Assembly (NCBI GenBank): GCA_020465985.1
Contig: JAANYP010004337.1
Location: forward strand, 963,001-1,027,000
Direction: 5' to 3'
DNA length: 64,000 nucleotides
Source of the DNA: Centrapalus pauciflorus
Taxonomy: Eukaryota; Streptophyta; Magnoliopsida; Asterales; Asteraceae
Part shown: positions 23,723-34,317 of the stretch, one piece after another
Position numbering within the stretch: the stretch's first letter is position 1
Layout of the letters: every line of letters begins with the position of its first letter
Program-made: the position numbers and the translations under genes
Notes under the pieces: model-generated
Database searches by the model: none
Told to the model about the DNA's origin: nothing
Seen by the model: the letters and a program-made list of their open reading frames with translations, nothing else

Positions 23723-24209
23723 TATTAACTATTGTGAAAAATCTAATAGGTATGTTGTTTATGAATAAAGTGTTTAAAGTTGCTATCGTGGTTTTTTAAG
23801 TTTTAATTTATGTGATTGGCATGGTTTAGCTAAGTAATGACATGGATTATGTTATAACATGTTGTATTAGTAATTTAGAGTAAAAGTACAAGTTGAGCTT
23901 TTGGTAGGCGGTAGGCATTGAAGTGGAAGGAAACCAAGGTATGTGGTATCCTTGAATTCCTAGGTTTTTGTTAAAAATTGAGTCTTGAATGTTTTCATTA
24001 AGTTAAAAATTGAGTCGTTTTAGTGTCAAAATCAAGGGACCTCATGTTGTAATCGTGTTATTTAGTTGTTGTAAACACATGCATAAATCAACGAATTTGT
24101 GACTTTTTTGCATTGATGTATATAAGGGTTTTTATCAAAAGCATTAAAAAAGGAAGGAAAAAAATTTCATATATACTCTTCCTAAACATCATAATATTAT
24201 ATAGAATAT

Positions 24210-24662
24210 GGTTCGTATGAGTACCTAAAAAAAGTTTTTTTTTTATTTGAATTTTTTTCCATATATACACAAGTTTCAGATGTGAACATGCTCCGAAAAA
24301 AAGTTTTTTTTATTTGACTTTTTTTTTCATATTCATTTAGATACAAATAATATAAGCCTATTTGTAAAAGAATAACATACATTCACAGTTTCCAGCATCT
24401 TAAAAGTCATGTGAACGTGAAAAAATTCATGTGAACGTGAAAAAATTCATGTGAACATGCTTAATATGAACATACGTTCACAACAGTGCGGTTCATGTGA
24501 ACATGCATGTTTCACATAGTTATAGTGTGTGTTTGTGTGTGATTTTTTACAAGTAGTCTTGCATTATTAATTTAAACATGATTATAAAAAAAATTTCAAA
24601 AAGAATGGTTTTATGCGAGGTACATGCGGTACTCTGCAAAACTAATGGTACTCATTTGAACC
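24210..24662 (-). mobile_element. Family B small element (copy 3, inverted)
   Basis: The reverse complement matches 9606-10031 and 19758-20181, with an extra GTGAACGTGAAAAAATTCAT duplication near 24412-24450. It begins GGTTCGTATGAGTACC on the plus strand. The right flank is a (TA)n tract (24671-24723); the left flank is only a short TA-rich stretch. Confidence 0.75.
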
Positions 24663-24666
24663 CATA

Positions 24667-24670
<4 letters not shown>

Positions 24671-24723
<53 letters not shown>
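24671..24723. repeat. (TA)n linker of chain 3
   Basis: A pure AT tract between the inverted B and C elements. Confidence 0.95.
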
Positions 24724-24726
<3 letters not shown>

Positions 24727-24729
24727 GGG

Positions 24730-24963
24730 AGTTCAATGGAAAACCGACATGCATCGGAAAACCTTGGAAAACCGACATGCACCGCCACAAACGCATCACA
24801 ATTCCCGCGTGATGCATCAAATTCCCCGCACGATGCACCAAATTACCGCGTAATGCACCAAATTCTCGCGTGATGCATCGACTTTCTGTGTGATGCATCA
24901 CCTGATCCAATGGCTATAAAGTGGTTCCCGGGTTTTCCGATGCATATAGGTTTTCCATTGAAC
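24730..24963 (-). mobile_element. Family C small element (copy 2, inverted)
   Basis: The reverse complement matches 19497-19731, including the array of GATGCATCACGCG-type units and the GGTTTTCC subterminal blocks. The left flank is (TA)n; the right flank is (TA)n running into (TG)n (24971-25013). Confidence 0.75.
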
Positions 24964-24970
24964 CCACCCC

Positions 24971-25019
<49 letters not shown>

Positions 25020-25849
25020 CCAACTTAAAATTTTAATATCATATATATCAAACGAAAGCAAACTTAAAAATATTAGAAACTAATGTATATAGAAAACAAA
25101 AGATATATACTAAATTAAAAAAATACAATAAAACTATAAATTAGAAAAGAAAAGAAAGAACATAATATGTAATCAGTTAATTGTATATGAAAAAATGTAG
25201 GAAAAAACAGATAAAAAATATAATAAGACAGTACGACTTGAAATCAAATGAGCAAAAACATAATACAATTTTTTTTATTGTCTTGAGCCGAGATTATATA
25301 TATATATTTCTTAATTCTATGTATTGCAAGTTGTTGTAGGTAAACTATGAGAAAAACCAAAGTTTCTCAATAATTTTATTGTTAATGTTAATTAGTTTTA
25401 CTATGAATAATTTATATAGTAAAGATTACAAAAAATAAATTATATAAAATTATTAAGAGGTATATAATATTTTAATTTAAGTTGGATAAATATGATATTT
25501 TAAAGTTTAGTTCAAAAAATAAATAAGTAAGGGTATAATGGTCATTAATTAATAAATAATATTAATTATGTGTTTTAAATGTTACAAAAGTAATTAAAGT
25601 AATGAAATTGAGTATATATGATATTAACAATGTTTAAAAGGGATATATGTGATATTAATAATTAAAAATGGGTAATATAAAATAATATAATGTCTAGGAA
25701 GAATATATATGATATTAAAATTTCAAGTTGGGCATATATGATATTTTGAAGTTTAGAAAATGTATAAATGAAATTCTAAAAATAAAAATAAAAAATAGAA
25801 GCGAATGAAAAATATCATTTACCGTATTACACTATAGATTTTTTTGATT
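24964..25849. other. AT-rich intergenic DNA
   Basis: (TA)n(TG)n at 24971-25013, then homopolymer-rich sequence with repeated GATATATATGATATT-like words near 25600-25760. No gene is supported. Confidence 0.5.
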
Positions 25850-26339
25850 TTTTTTTGAACGGCAAAAAGGATGTCGGAAAGAGCTACGACAAAGTCATCA
25901 CCCAAACCAAACACCCAAAAAATATCATTAATAATAAACTGAATTCTAGCAAGACACTAGAATATATTACAAGCCACAAAAAACAACAAACCAAATCTAA
26001 ACCATGAAATCACGAATGTAACGAGTTCAACGGATTACAACACCAACTATTTCAATTAAGAGTTGATCTTTTAGCTCTGAACTTTATCCATAAAAATAGA
26101 GTTTGTTGAATATCATCCGCCACCAAGAAAGAATTGAATTTTGCTCCATTAAATACCATTTTATTTCTTGCTTTCCATACCCATTTCATTGCAGCTTTTA
26201 AAAATTTCCGATCCATCTTGGAGTTCCCTTTCGCGATTAAAATAGCATTGGAAAAGTTTACCAACAACCTAGTAGCATTTGCAATACCTATAAATAAATT
26301 ATATGTATGTAGGTCCGGCAAGGCAAGGCAAGACGCCAA
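25850..26339 (-). mobile_element. 5'-truncated LINE retrotransposon, 3' end of ORF2
   Basis: On the minus strand the open frame 26339-26052 contains AAMKWVWKARNKMVFNGAKF followed by FLWIKFRAKRSTLN. That WKARN...F...WIK pattern ends the reverse-transcriptase ORF of plant L1-type LINEs. A 3' untranslated stretch follows and finishes TTTTTGCCGTTCAAAAAAAA, a tail typical of plant LINEs. The endonuclease and polymerase domains are missing, so this is a dead 5'-truncated copy. No target duplication was recognised. Confidence 0.7.
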
Positions 26340-26343
26340 ATGA

Positions 26344-27522
26344 ATTTCTTTCTATCTAAATCTAAAATAATAAAATCAAGAATTATAGCGGCTTAAAATC
26401 ACTAGTAAAGGAGGTGGGGTTTTTTTTTCTCATTAGATCCAACTATTTTATGATCATGCCACTTGTTTCGTAAATACAAACCACAAGTATTTGTTGTTGT
26501 CTTTTATTTAATAGGATCATTATGATTATTGTGATACCTATCGTTGTTTCAGTGTTTCTTGTTTGACATTACTTCTAGGAGATGATTTTTGGAATTTTTT
26601 TTTATTAGAACACTGGAGTTTCCTAAACTCACGAATAACTAGTATACATGGTTGTTAAGATCTCAATCTTAATTTTAATATCTTATGATTTAACGATAAT
26701 GATCAGTAAAAACAAGTCGATCCTTAATAGGATCTCTTGTAGGTAGAATTTTAATCAGGATCTTAAAATTTACCATAGGATCTTAATATCTCGTTCCGAT
26801 ATATTCGTATTTTACTTAAATTATAATTCAAAAAAATTTATAAATAAGTGAACTTTGTTAAATAAAAAAGATAAACATATGTGTTGATCATCTAATTCAT
26901 GCATAACAACAACTTTCGTATTATCTTAGAGTTTAATAATCTAAAATATAATTCTTTAAGGATGTAGTAAATTATTAAAATTCTTAAGAGTTATATTTAA
27001 CTATCATTATAATATATGGATCTTAAATATTCATCACATAAAGTTAATACATATTTTTAAACAAAGAAAATAACATTTTATATATTATCTCTTATCATTT
27101 TGGTCCATGCCTACGTTTTTCATGCCTATCGAATTTAGTGTACACTATAATTAGCATGAATAACATAATAAGGGTTATTGGATTATCTTTGGATTATGAC
27201 ATAAGTTATAGATATTAATTTAATGTTTTATTCATTCATAACTCTTGTTTGTATATCAGTCATCAACATGAGTGACCAGTTAATATGCAAATTCCGATAT
27301 AAATATAATATAATAAATTATTATAGATTTTACTATATGCGAATGGTAAAAGAAAAAAAAACTTCATTTTTCAAACTTGGTTAGACTTATTGAAGGTATT
27401 AAAACATTCCTAATAACAATTTACCAGTTACGAAACTGAATCACTATTTTTAGAATTGTTTGATAATTAAAAAATTACAAAAAGATCCTGATACGTATGT
27501 GATAAATTTTTGAATATTAAAA
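26344..27522. other. Intergenic DNA without recognisable genes
   Basis: AT-rich sequence with no supported gene. Confidence 0.5.
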
Positions 27523-27831
27523 ATGGTTTATTATAAAAAAAAAACTAACATATATTTATGGTTTTTGGTTTTCGAACCCTCCATGTTATTTTTTTCTAGA
27601 AAAGTCATCAACATAATTTTTTTCACTGGTTATGTGAAATTTGACTATTAGAGTCCGGTTTTAATTGGTAAACTGAGTTTTTAAAAACTGAAAAATCGGG
27701 TTCCAGTAGTCAAATTTTACTAAACCAAAATAAAAACATCAACATAATGACTTTTTCAAAAAAAAAAATAACATTGAATGACGAAAACGTAAAAACCATG
27801 AAAACATATTGGTTTTATTGGTAATAAACCA
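27523..27831. mobile_element. Inverted-repeat MITE
   Basis: The ends TGGTTTATTA and TAATAAACCA are perfect complements, and inner arms share GAAAA(A)GTCAT and GTCAAATTT blocks in opposite orientation. One related arm, with ACTGAAAAATCGGGT-like sequence, recurs near 36680-36830. No target duplication was recognised. Confidence 0.6.
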
Positions 27832-29880
27832 TATTTTATTTTTCTTTGTAAGGTGTAAATTTTCATCTCTTTGAAAAAGATTTGGTCATGTGGTTGGTAA
27901 ACGGGCAATGTCATGTGGTTATGGTGGTCAACATGAAATTAAATGCATTTCACTTTCCCTTTTAGCCTTTTCCATCCTCAACCCACCATTTGATTTATTG
28001 TTTATGCACCCAAAAAGTAATGGTTTTTTATTAAACCCCCAACCCAACCCAACCCAACCCAACCCAGGGGCTAGTCAAATTGTTTGATTAAAGTGGTTCA
28101 TAATTATACAAATTTCATTCAAAATAATATGTCAACATTTATTAAAAGTGCTGTGCCGACTAAGATGATTTTTATAGGACACAATCATATAAAATCAAAA
28201 TACAAAATTCACAAACTTCAAAGAATATAGTTAGTTTATATACAAGGGATTAAATTGCACGATTTAAACAACTTATTTGATTAATCATACCAAGTTATTT
28301 GTTTATAATAACAACATTAGGAGTTTCCAGGCATACCGGTCTTCTTTAGTTTACAATAAAGCAAACAAAACTATTGCACTCATTAGTGTAGATAGCTTAG
28401 CATTTTATTTAGAGTAACTGAAATAAACAAACTTTTTGTCAGAAAAACATCAAGACTTGCCATATTTATTCTTTAAAATTCAAATTGGTCATTTCGATGG
28501 ATTTCAAGAAGGGAAATAATAATAATGTCCCATGGATAAATCAGATTAATGCACCATAGAAATGTGTAGGTTGCTTGTCGACAAGCTGATTAGTTTTGGT
28601 AAGTTTGTGTTCTGACGGTGAATAGAACTATAGAAGATCGTCATATTAGGTGGTTCGATTCTATTTAGTATCCTGACTGGCATCATGTTTTTTAAGGCCT
28701 AGTTGATATCATGTTAAGTTTTTGTTTCGTTATCCTTTGGATGTAGTCTTGGATGGGTTTCTTGTTGTCGTGTCATGGACGTTATGTGTTGCTTCTCCCA
28801 ACGAGAGAGATATATTTTGAATGTATTTATATATCGTGATTTTGAGTAATTCAATTGTTGCGTTTCAAAAGGATTAATTCAAGAAAAAAAAACTGATTTA
28901 CCATGTTTTAGAATTTTCTTAATTCCTCTCGCCTTTCCCGTTTAACCAAAAATATTCCTTAATCACCCTTCTACATATAACAAGCTAACAACCTTATCAT
29001 ATAATTTCTCCCAAAAAAATTAACTACAAGATGTCACATAAAATTCCGAAAGCAGACATTTAATTATTAATATATACATCCTAATACCTACTACTTTTTA
29101 AAATATTTTAAGTATTATAATGAAACGATCATGTCATGTTTTATCTTATAAATTAATTATTTTATATTTAATTCATATGATTAAAAAATAAATATGTACA
29201 TAAGATTATTTGTCTTGTATGCATATGACACATGCCTTTTTATATTAAACTACAATTAGAACAACTCACTCCCATTATATTCTCACATGGAGTCAAAAAA
29301 AAAAAAAAAACAATAGTTATCATCTTAATGCAAGATTTTTAAAATGAACAATTTTATTCATAAATCCTGTTATGACGTGACATCTCTGCATTACGTTAAT
29401 TTAACATTTCATATTATTTTAGTATTAAAATATTCAAAAAGACTGATGTGATAGATTTAAGAGACGTACGAATACCAATATTTTTGTAAATTAGTTATTA
29501 TTATTATGGTATTTAATTTTAAAAAACTTCTAGAATTAGTTTTTAAACATTAAATGGTCTTTATTAGTATTAAAACAGGATGATTAAATTGACCCGTAAT
29601 AAAAAATTAGCTAGACACAAATTTTTTTTAATTAAAAATGAAAATTTATAAAATGATGTATTAAATAAATTATTCTTTGAAAAACATTTCAAATTTATGT
29701 AAACTTTATGAATTTGAGTCGTCAACTCGTTTGACCCGTTTGCTTGAATAGACCGAAATTGACACCTCTAGACTTTATAAAAATAACTTTTTACATCCAA
29801 AGTTATAAATAAACTCAGTACTATAAAAGAATCTAGATAATTTAAGCAAACGTAGCTACACAAGAATTGAGTTGCTCTTA
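27832..29880. other. Intergenic DNA with (AACCC)n patch
   Basis: Five AACCC units lie near 28039-28063. The stretch 28550-28880 is less AT-rich and could be an old retroelement tail, but no domain is readable. No gene is supported. Confidence 0.45.
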
Positions 29881-29889
29881 CTTAGTTAC

Positions 29890-30378
29890 TTATCTATAAT
29901 AAATACTAGTAAAAAAGTACTAAATTGTCACTTGTTATCTTCTTATGATGTTAAGTGACATCTTCTACTAATGACAAATGTTAATTAGTATTAAAATTAA
30001 ATTAAAATTTTTAACAAATTACTTTAAAGATAAGATCATAGTTAGATCCTTAAATCCCACAAAATCACAACAAACAATATTTAAAAGATTATTTTGATTA
30101 ATAATTAAATAATACTAATAATACTAATAATAAACTTAAACGTTGTTAATGATTAGTTATTTTAAAATGATTTATAGTCTTATACATAAGTTAATTATAA
30201 TAATATATATTAATTATAAATAAGATATACATAAATTAATATTCAAACTTTTAATACTAATAATATTTATAGATATCATTAGTATTAAAAGTTTGAATAT
30301 TAATTTTTAATTTTAAGTTTATATAGTTTTAACTAAACAAATTTATTAAAGTTATATTACACAGGTTGATAAACTAGT
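29890..30378 (+). mobile_element. Possible small non-autonomous Helitron
   Basis: It starts near ATCTATAATAAATACTAG and ends near AACTAGT at about 30378. Such starts, and CTAGT-type 3' ends, are seen in plant Helitrons. No convincing GC-rich hairpin precedes the end, and Helitrons leave no target duplication, so the call is weak. Confidence 0.3.
30233..30306. repeat. Perfect 29-bp inverted repeat with 16-nt loop
   Basis: The arms 30233-30261 and 30278-30306 are exact reverse complements over 29 bases, with core TTCAAACTTTTAATACTAAT. The surroundings are AT-rich but the arms are not simple repeats. Confidence 0.85.
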
Positions 30379-31378
30379 TTACTATTAAATGTATGCTTAA
30401 TTAATTGTTCAGTTAAGAAATAGGTAAGAGGGTCATTCTAAATAAATGTAAATTCAATATATTGAATATTTACTTTTGATATTACACTATACTATATGTC
30501 AATAAATATAATAAATTTATTTATGTTTTAATAGTTTATTTGATTTAAATTTGATTATTAATTACAAATAAAAACATCATAGTTTATAACATTAAATATT
30601 TAAATAATCATTTATGGTTTAACTATTTGTTTAAACATACCGTGATAAATTATGTTATAATCTTTAAAAAATTTAATACATATCATGAATGAATGTTATA
30701 ATCTCACTCACCTGTCATTTAACTTACTTGGCCTCATTTCAAAATATACATCGGTATTGTACGACCTAAACCTTTATTATTATTATTGTTTGACAGTGGT
30801 TTAGTATGTTGTTGTTTATTGTTTAATAAGTCATATTTATATGATATTATTGTGTGGAAATTTTATCAATTAAAAGAAAAAGAGAGAAGAAGAAGATGAT
30901 GAAAAAAATAAGATACAAGATTTTGATATTTGATAAAATCTTATGGAAAATCGAAAGAAAACGAAACGAATTCACATTAACAATTGATATAATAAAGATA
31001 GATAAAGAAAAAAACTTATAAATTTATAATATTAAGGTTTCAAACATACTCTATTTACATTTTTTACATTATATATTACTGAAATTACAAACAAAATTTC
31101 TTATTAATACGTTCCCTACACAACTTAATCAAAAATCCCAACAAAACATACCATTTTTTATACAAAAAAAAAAAAAAAAAGCGCTTGAGCATTTCTTGCT
31201 TATACCTTGTGCATGCATCAAGATGATGCATATAGACGAGTGACGACCACCCAAAAAAAAAAAAAGGTTGGAGAGTCCCTCACGTACCCGAAAGATCGAT
31301 GGATATATAACTTCCGTTACGTGCCGTATAGGAACGTAATCGACGTGCTTTAGATTTGAAAATTGTTGGTCGATCGAG

Positions 31379-33666
31379 CTACGAAATAACGCACGCATTT
31401 GGATTCTCCTCTATGCTGTGATGATTTGGCTGGTAGTTATAATAGGTATTGATGGGAGGAGGATAATACGGTCTGGTATTCATCATCGGAGGGTAATACG
31501 GTCTGTATGGCAATGGCATCACCATTCCCGGCGCTGGTAATTGTGGCGGTGGACGCTGCACCTGCTTCGACTTCTCCTCCTCCTTCCCTTCTTCTTTTTT
31601 CTTCGGTTGATCTTCCTTTGGACCTTCTTCTTTCTTCCCTTCTTCCTTCTTCCCTTCTTCTTTCTTCTCCTCTTTCTTACCCTCTTCTTTCTTTCCCTCG
31701 TCTTTCTTCTCCGGCTCTTTTGCTGGCCCCACCGACACGATATCCGTCGGCCAAAGCTTTCGAAGCTTGCTAACAACGCTGATCGGATCAACCGTCCCAA
31801 CAACTGTTAGAGTTCTGTCCTTCATGTTCATGGTGATGGAGTCAATCCCTACATATATATATATATAACAACATTTTACTTCTATTTAATTACTAGTAAT
31901 AATTTATTTAAGTCGATCAATTAAACATCATATCATGAAATTTTTATTTAGTATCTAAAGTAGAGGATCCATTGGATTCGGATCCCCACTTCTCACCACC
32001 AAACTTCACCCACCCTTTTTATAAACCAAGAGGGGCCGGAATGCCAAATATGACCCATTGCAATGAGACACATCATTAATAATATTGTTTATTTCATATT
32101 CTTATAAAATAACTAAATCTACTATATATTTCTTTTAAATTGATGTTTTGATATATGTTTATTAATAATTGTTAATCATTATATATTAAGGGTTAAGGTC
32201 ACAGAATAACAATATCTTTCTATATAGAACCCCGTTGAAAATCTGGGTTCTTTTGGTATGAACAACAACACTCTATGTAGAGACTTATCATGTCTGGATA
32301 GAAAACTAAAATATATGTATCATATGTATAGGAAAAAAGTTGTACCATATACATTTGAAAAAATATATTGGTATTGTACGACCCTAACCCTAAAATATAT
32401 ATAAGTAATAATCATTTTATTAAATATAAATATTTTATTTGTCTTCTTTGAGTCGACTGTAAATATTTAATCAATGAATAATATTTTTACTAAATATATA
32501 ATTAGAAAAATCAAAATTGTACTCCTTTCACCTAAAAACTATACAGTATCTAACTATGATTGACTGTTGTATAATAACATCTGACTAACAATTAGTAATA
32601 AAGTAAAACACCCTTCAGTAGAACACAATTTTATCAATATAATGTAATAGCAATTAATGGATGAATAAATTTTGTCTTACGACATATAAAAGTGTATAAT
32701 TTCTTTAAGCTTTCTTATTTGCTTTTTTGGAACTTCATGTCTCAATAGTAGGAGTACTATTAGTACTGCATAAATTACAACTGTTTGTTGTTGGGAATGA
32801 GACATAAGATCAAGAAATGACAAGTCCATGTGGAGTGAAGAAAAAGAGATTCAACAAACTCACAAAAATTAGTGTTTTTTTCTTTTATTTTATGAATTCG
32901 TCATAAAGCAAATCAAATTGTCCTGTAGACATGTCTTTTTGACTTTCTAGAGTCAAAGGATATAGCTTCTAAATCCAAAATTTTACCAAAAAAAACGATG
33001 TTGATTATGCAAATCCATCTTGAATGATGAAAAATATATGATCAAAACAAAAAATCGAGCTAGAAAACCAATTAATTAATGTAATTTGAATTGGAGTATT
33101 ATTAAGTTTGACTTCAATAAGTAGAAAATAAAATTCATGATGATTGATTACATATGAGTTACCTGAAAGAGCAGATACAGTCTTCAGAGCCTTTCTCTTG
33201 TCTCTATCATCATGAACATCCAATTTCAATATGAACTTCTGAAATTCGATATCAAAAAGCAGTCAAAATTATGAAATTATCAGATACATCACTACAGATT
33301 TACACAAAGATTTGCAGAGAATGCTCCTCAAAGCTTTAAAAACAAAGTACACAGAAAGATGTTTTCTTAATTGTCTGAAAACAGATTTGGGGATTCCATT
33401 TAGAACTTAAAATAAAAGAATAAAGCCAAAATAAATATATATATTTTCTTATGGGATCTTGGAAAAGAATTGAAAACAGAATAAACAAAAAAGTGGTATT
33501 CAGAAAACTGATTCTGGGTTCCACTTTTAGAACTAGAAATAGAAACACCCATCAAGAATTTGACCTTGAGAATGAAAAGCAAGATCATTAAAGAATCATG
33601 GAAACAGAAAGCAAAATCAAAATATTAATCAGAAATAAACGAATCAAAAAGGAATTGTACCTTCAT
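31379..33666 (-). CDS. Heavy-metal-associated isoprenylated plant protein (HIPP), CxxC-less
   Basis: Three coding exons on the minus strand: 33666-33661 (only ATG AAG), 33238-33163 and 31848-31379, joining in frame to 183 residues. All introns have GT and AG ends. Residues 2-68 form an HMA fold (KFILKLDVHDDRDKRKALKT and TLTVVGTVDPISVVSKLRK), but the usual CxxC metal ligands are replaced by HDDRDK, so direct binding of copper or zinc by that loop is doubtful. Residues 74-121 are a Lys/Glu/Gly repeat, 124-170 are Pro/Tyr-rich, and the protein ends in CVIS, a CaaX box for farnesylation and membrane attachment. The tiny first exon and CxxC-less HMA domain fit the HIPP subgroup that includes AT1G01490. 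HIPPs act as adaptors or metal chaperones; the substrate is not readable here. Confidence 0.92.
31900..33162 (-). other. Intron 2 of the HIPP gene
   Basis: The intron spans 31849-33162 (1314 bp), with a GT donor next to exon 2 and an AG acceptor next to exon 3. A (TA)n run lies close to the acceptor (31852-31866). I see no nested gene or clear transposon. Confidence 0.75.
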
Positions 33667-33710
33667 GTGCTTGTTACGAATTGGGTCCCTAAAGCTGATA
33701 ACCGGAGAAA

Positions 33711-33760
33711 AGGTAGAGAGAGAGAGAGAGAGAAAGAAAGAAAAAGAGAGAGGAAATGAA
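33711..33760. repeat. GA-rich microsatellite in the HIPP 5' leader
   Basis: On the gene's strand this is a CT-rich run 45-95 bases upstream of the ATG, as often found in plant 5' leaders. Confidence 0.7.
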
Positions 33761-33884
33761 AATGAATAATGGTTTGTTGAAAAGTGAAGAAGATTTATGG
33801 ACAGAAGAATGAAAAATTCGAATCAAAACAAGAATTTGCAGCGTAGGAAAGAGAAAACTAAAACCATTCTGAAATTCTTTATTT

Positions 33885-33892
33885 ATTTATAA
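33885..33892 (-). promoter_or_regulatory. Candidate TATA box of the HIPP gene
   Basis: TATAAATA on the minus strand, about 220 bases upstream of the start codon and upstream of the CT-rich leader. The position is plausible but unproven in AT-rich DNA. Confidence 0.4.
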
Positions 33893-34317
33893 TAAAACAT
33901 TTTTTATTTTAATATTTAATAGTCTTTATAACACAGTGCAAAGTATTAATTATGTATGTATAAATCAATATAATTTGTATTTTTTTTTCTCTCACAACCG
34001 TAATTTTATATGAAAAGAATAACTTTTTAACCAGTTAAAATATTTCAAGTCTCCAACTCTCAATTTCTATAAAAAGATTTATGAGTTATAAATTGTGACC
34101 ACCAATCAACATAACGATTTCTATTAATTCTAGCATATTTTGTCGGCATAATCATTATTACCGTAACTTTAAATAAACAAGCAAGTAATAAAAAGAAAAT
34201 CATCATGCGGCCATGCGGGTCATGGCCCATCGTCTCCAACAACCCATCTCCTTCTCAAATTTCATCTATGTTTATTTTCAACATTTGAAACCAACAATTA
34301 TTCTTAGATGAAAATGA

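Noticed and set aside
28037..28070. (AACCC)n tract as interstitial telomere
   Set aside because: The plant telomere unit is CCCTAAA; the AACCC pentamer repeat here lacks it and is only five units long.
31507..31810. Long open frames opposite or out of frame with the HIPP last exon
   Set aside because: They mirror the Lys/Glu repeat (AAG/GAA codons), which stays open in every frame; only the minus-strand frame splices to an HMA domain and ends in CaaX.
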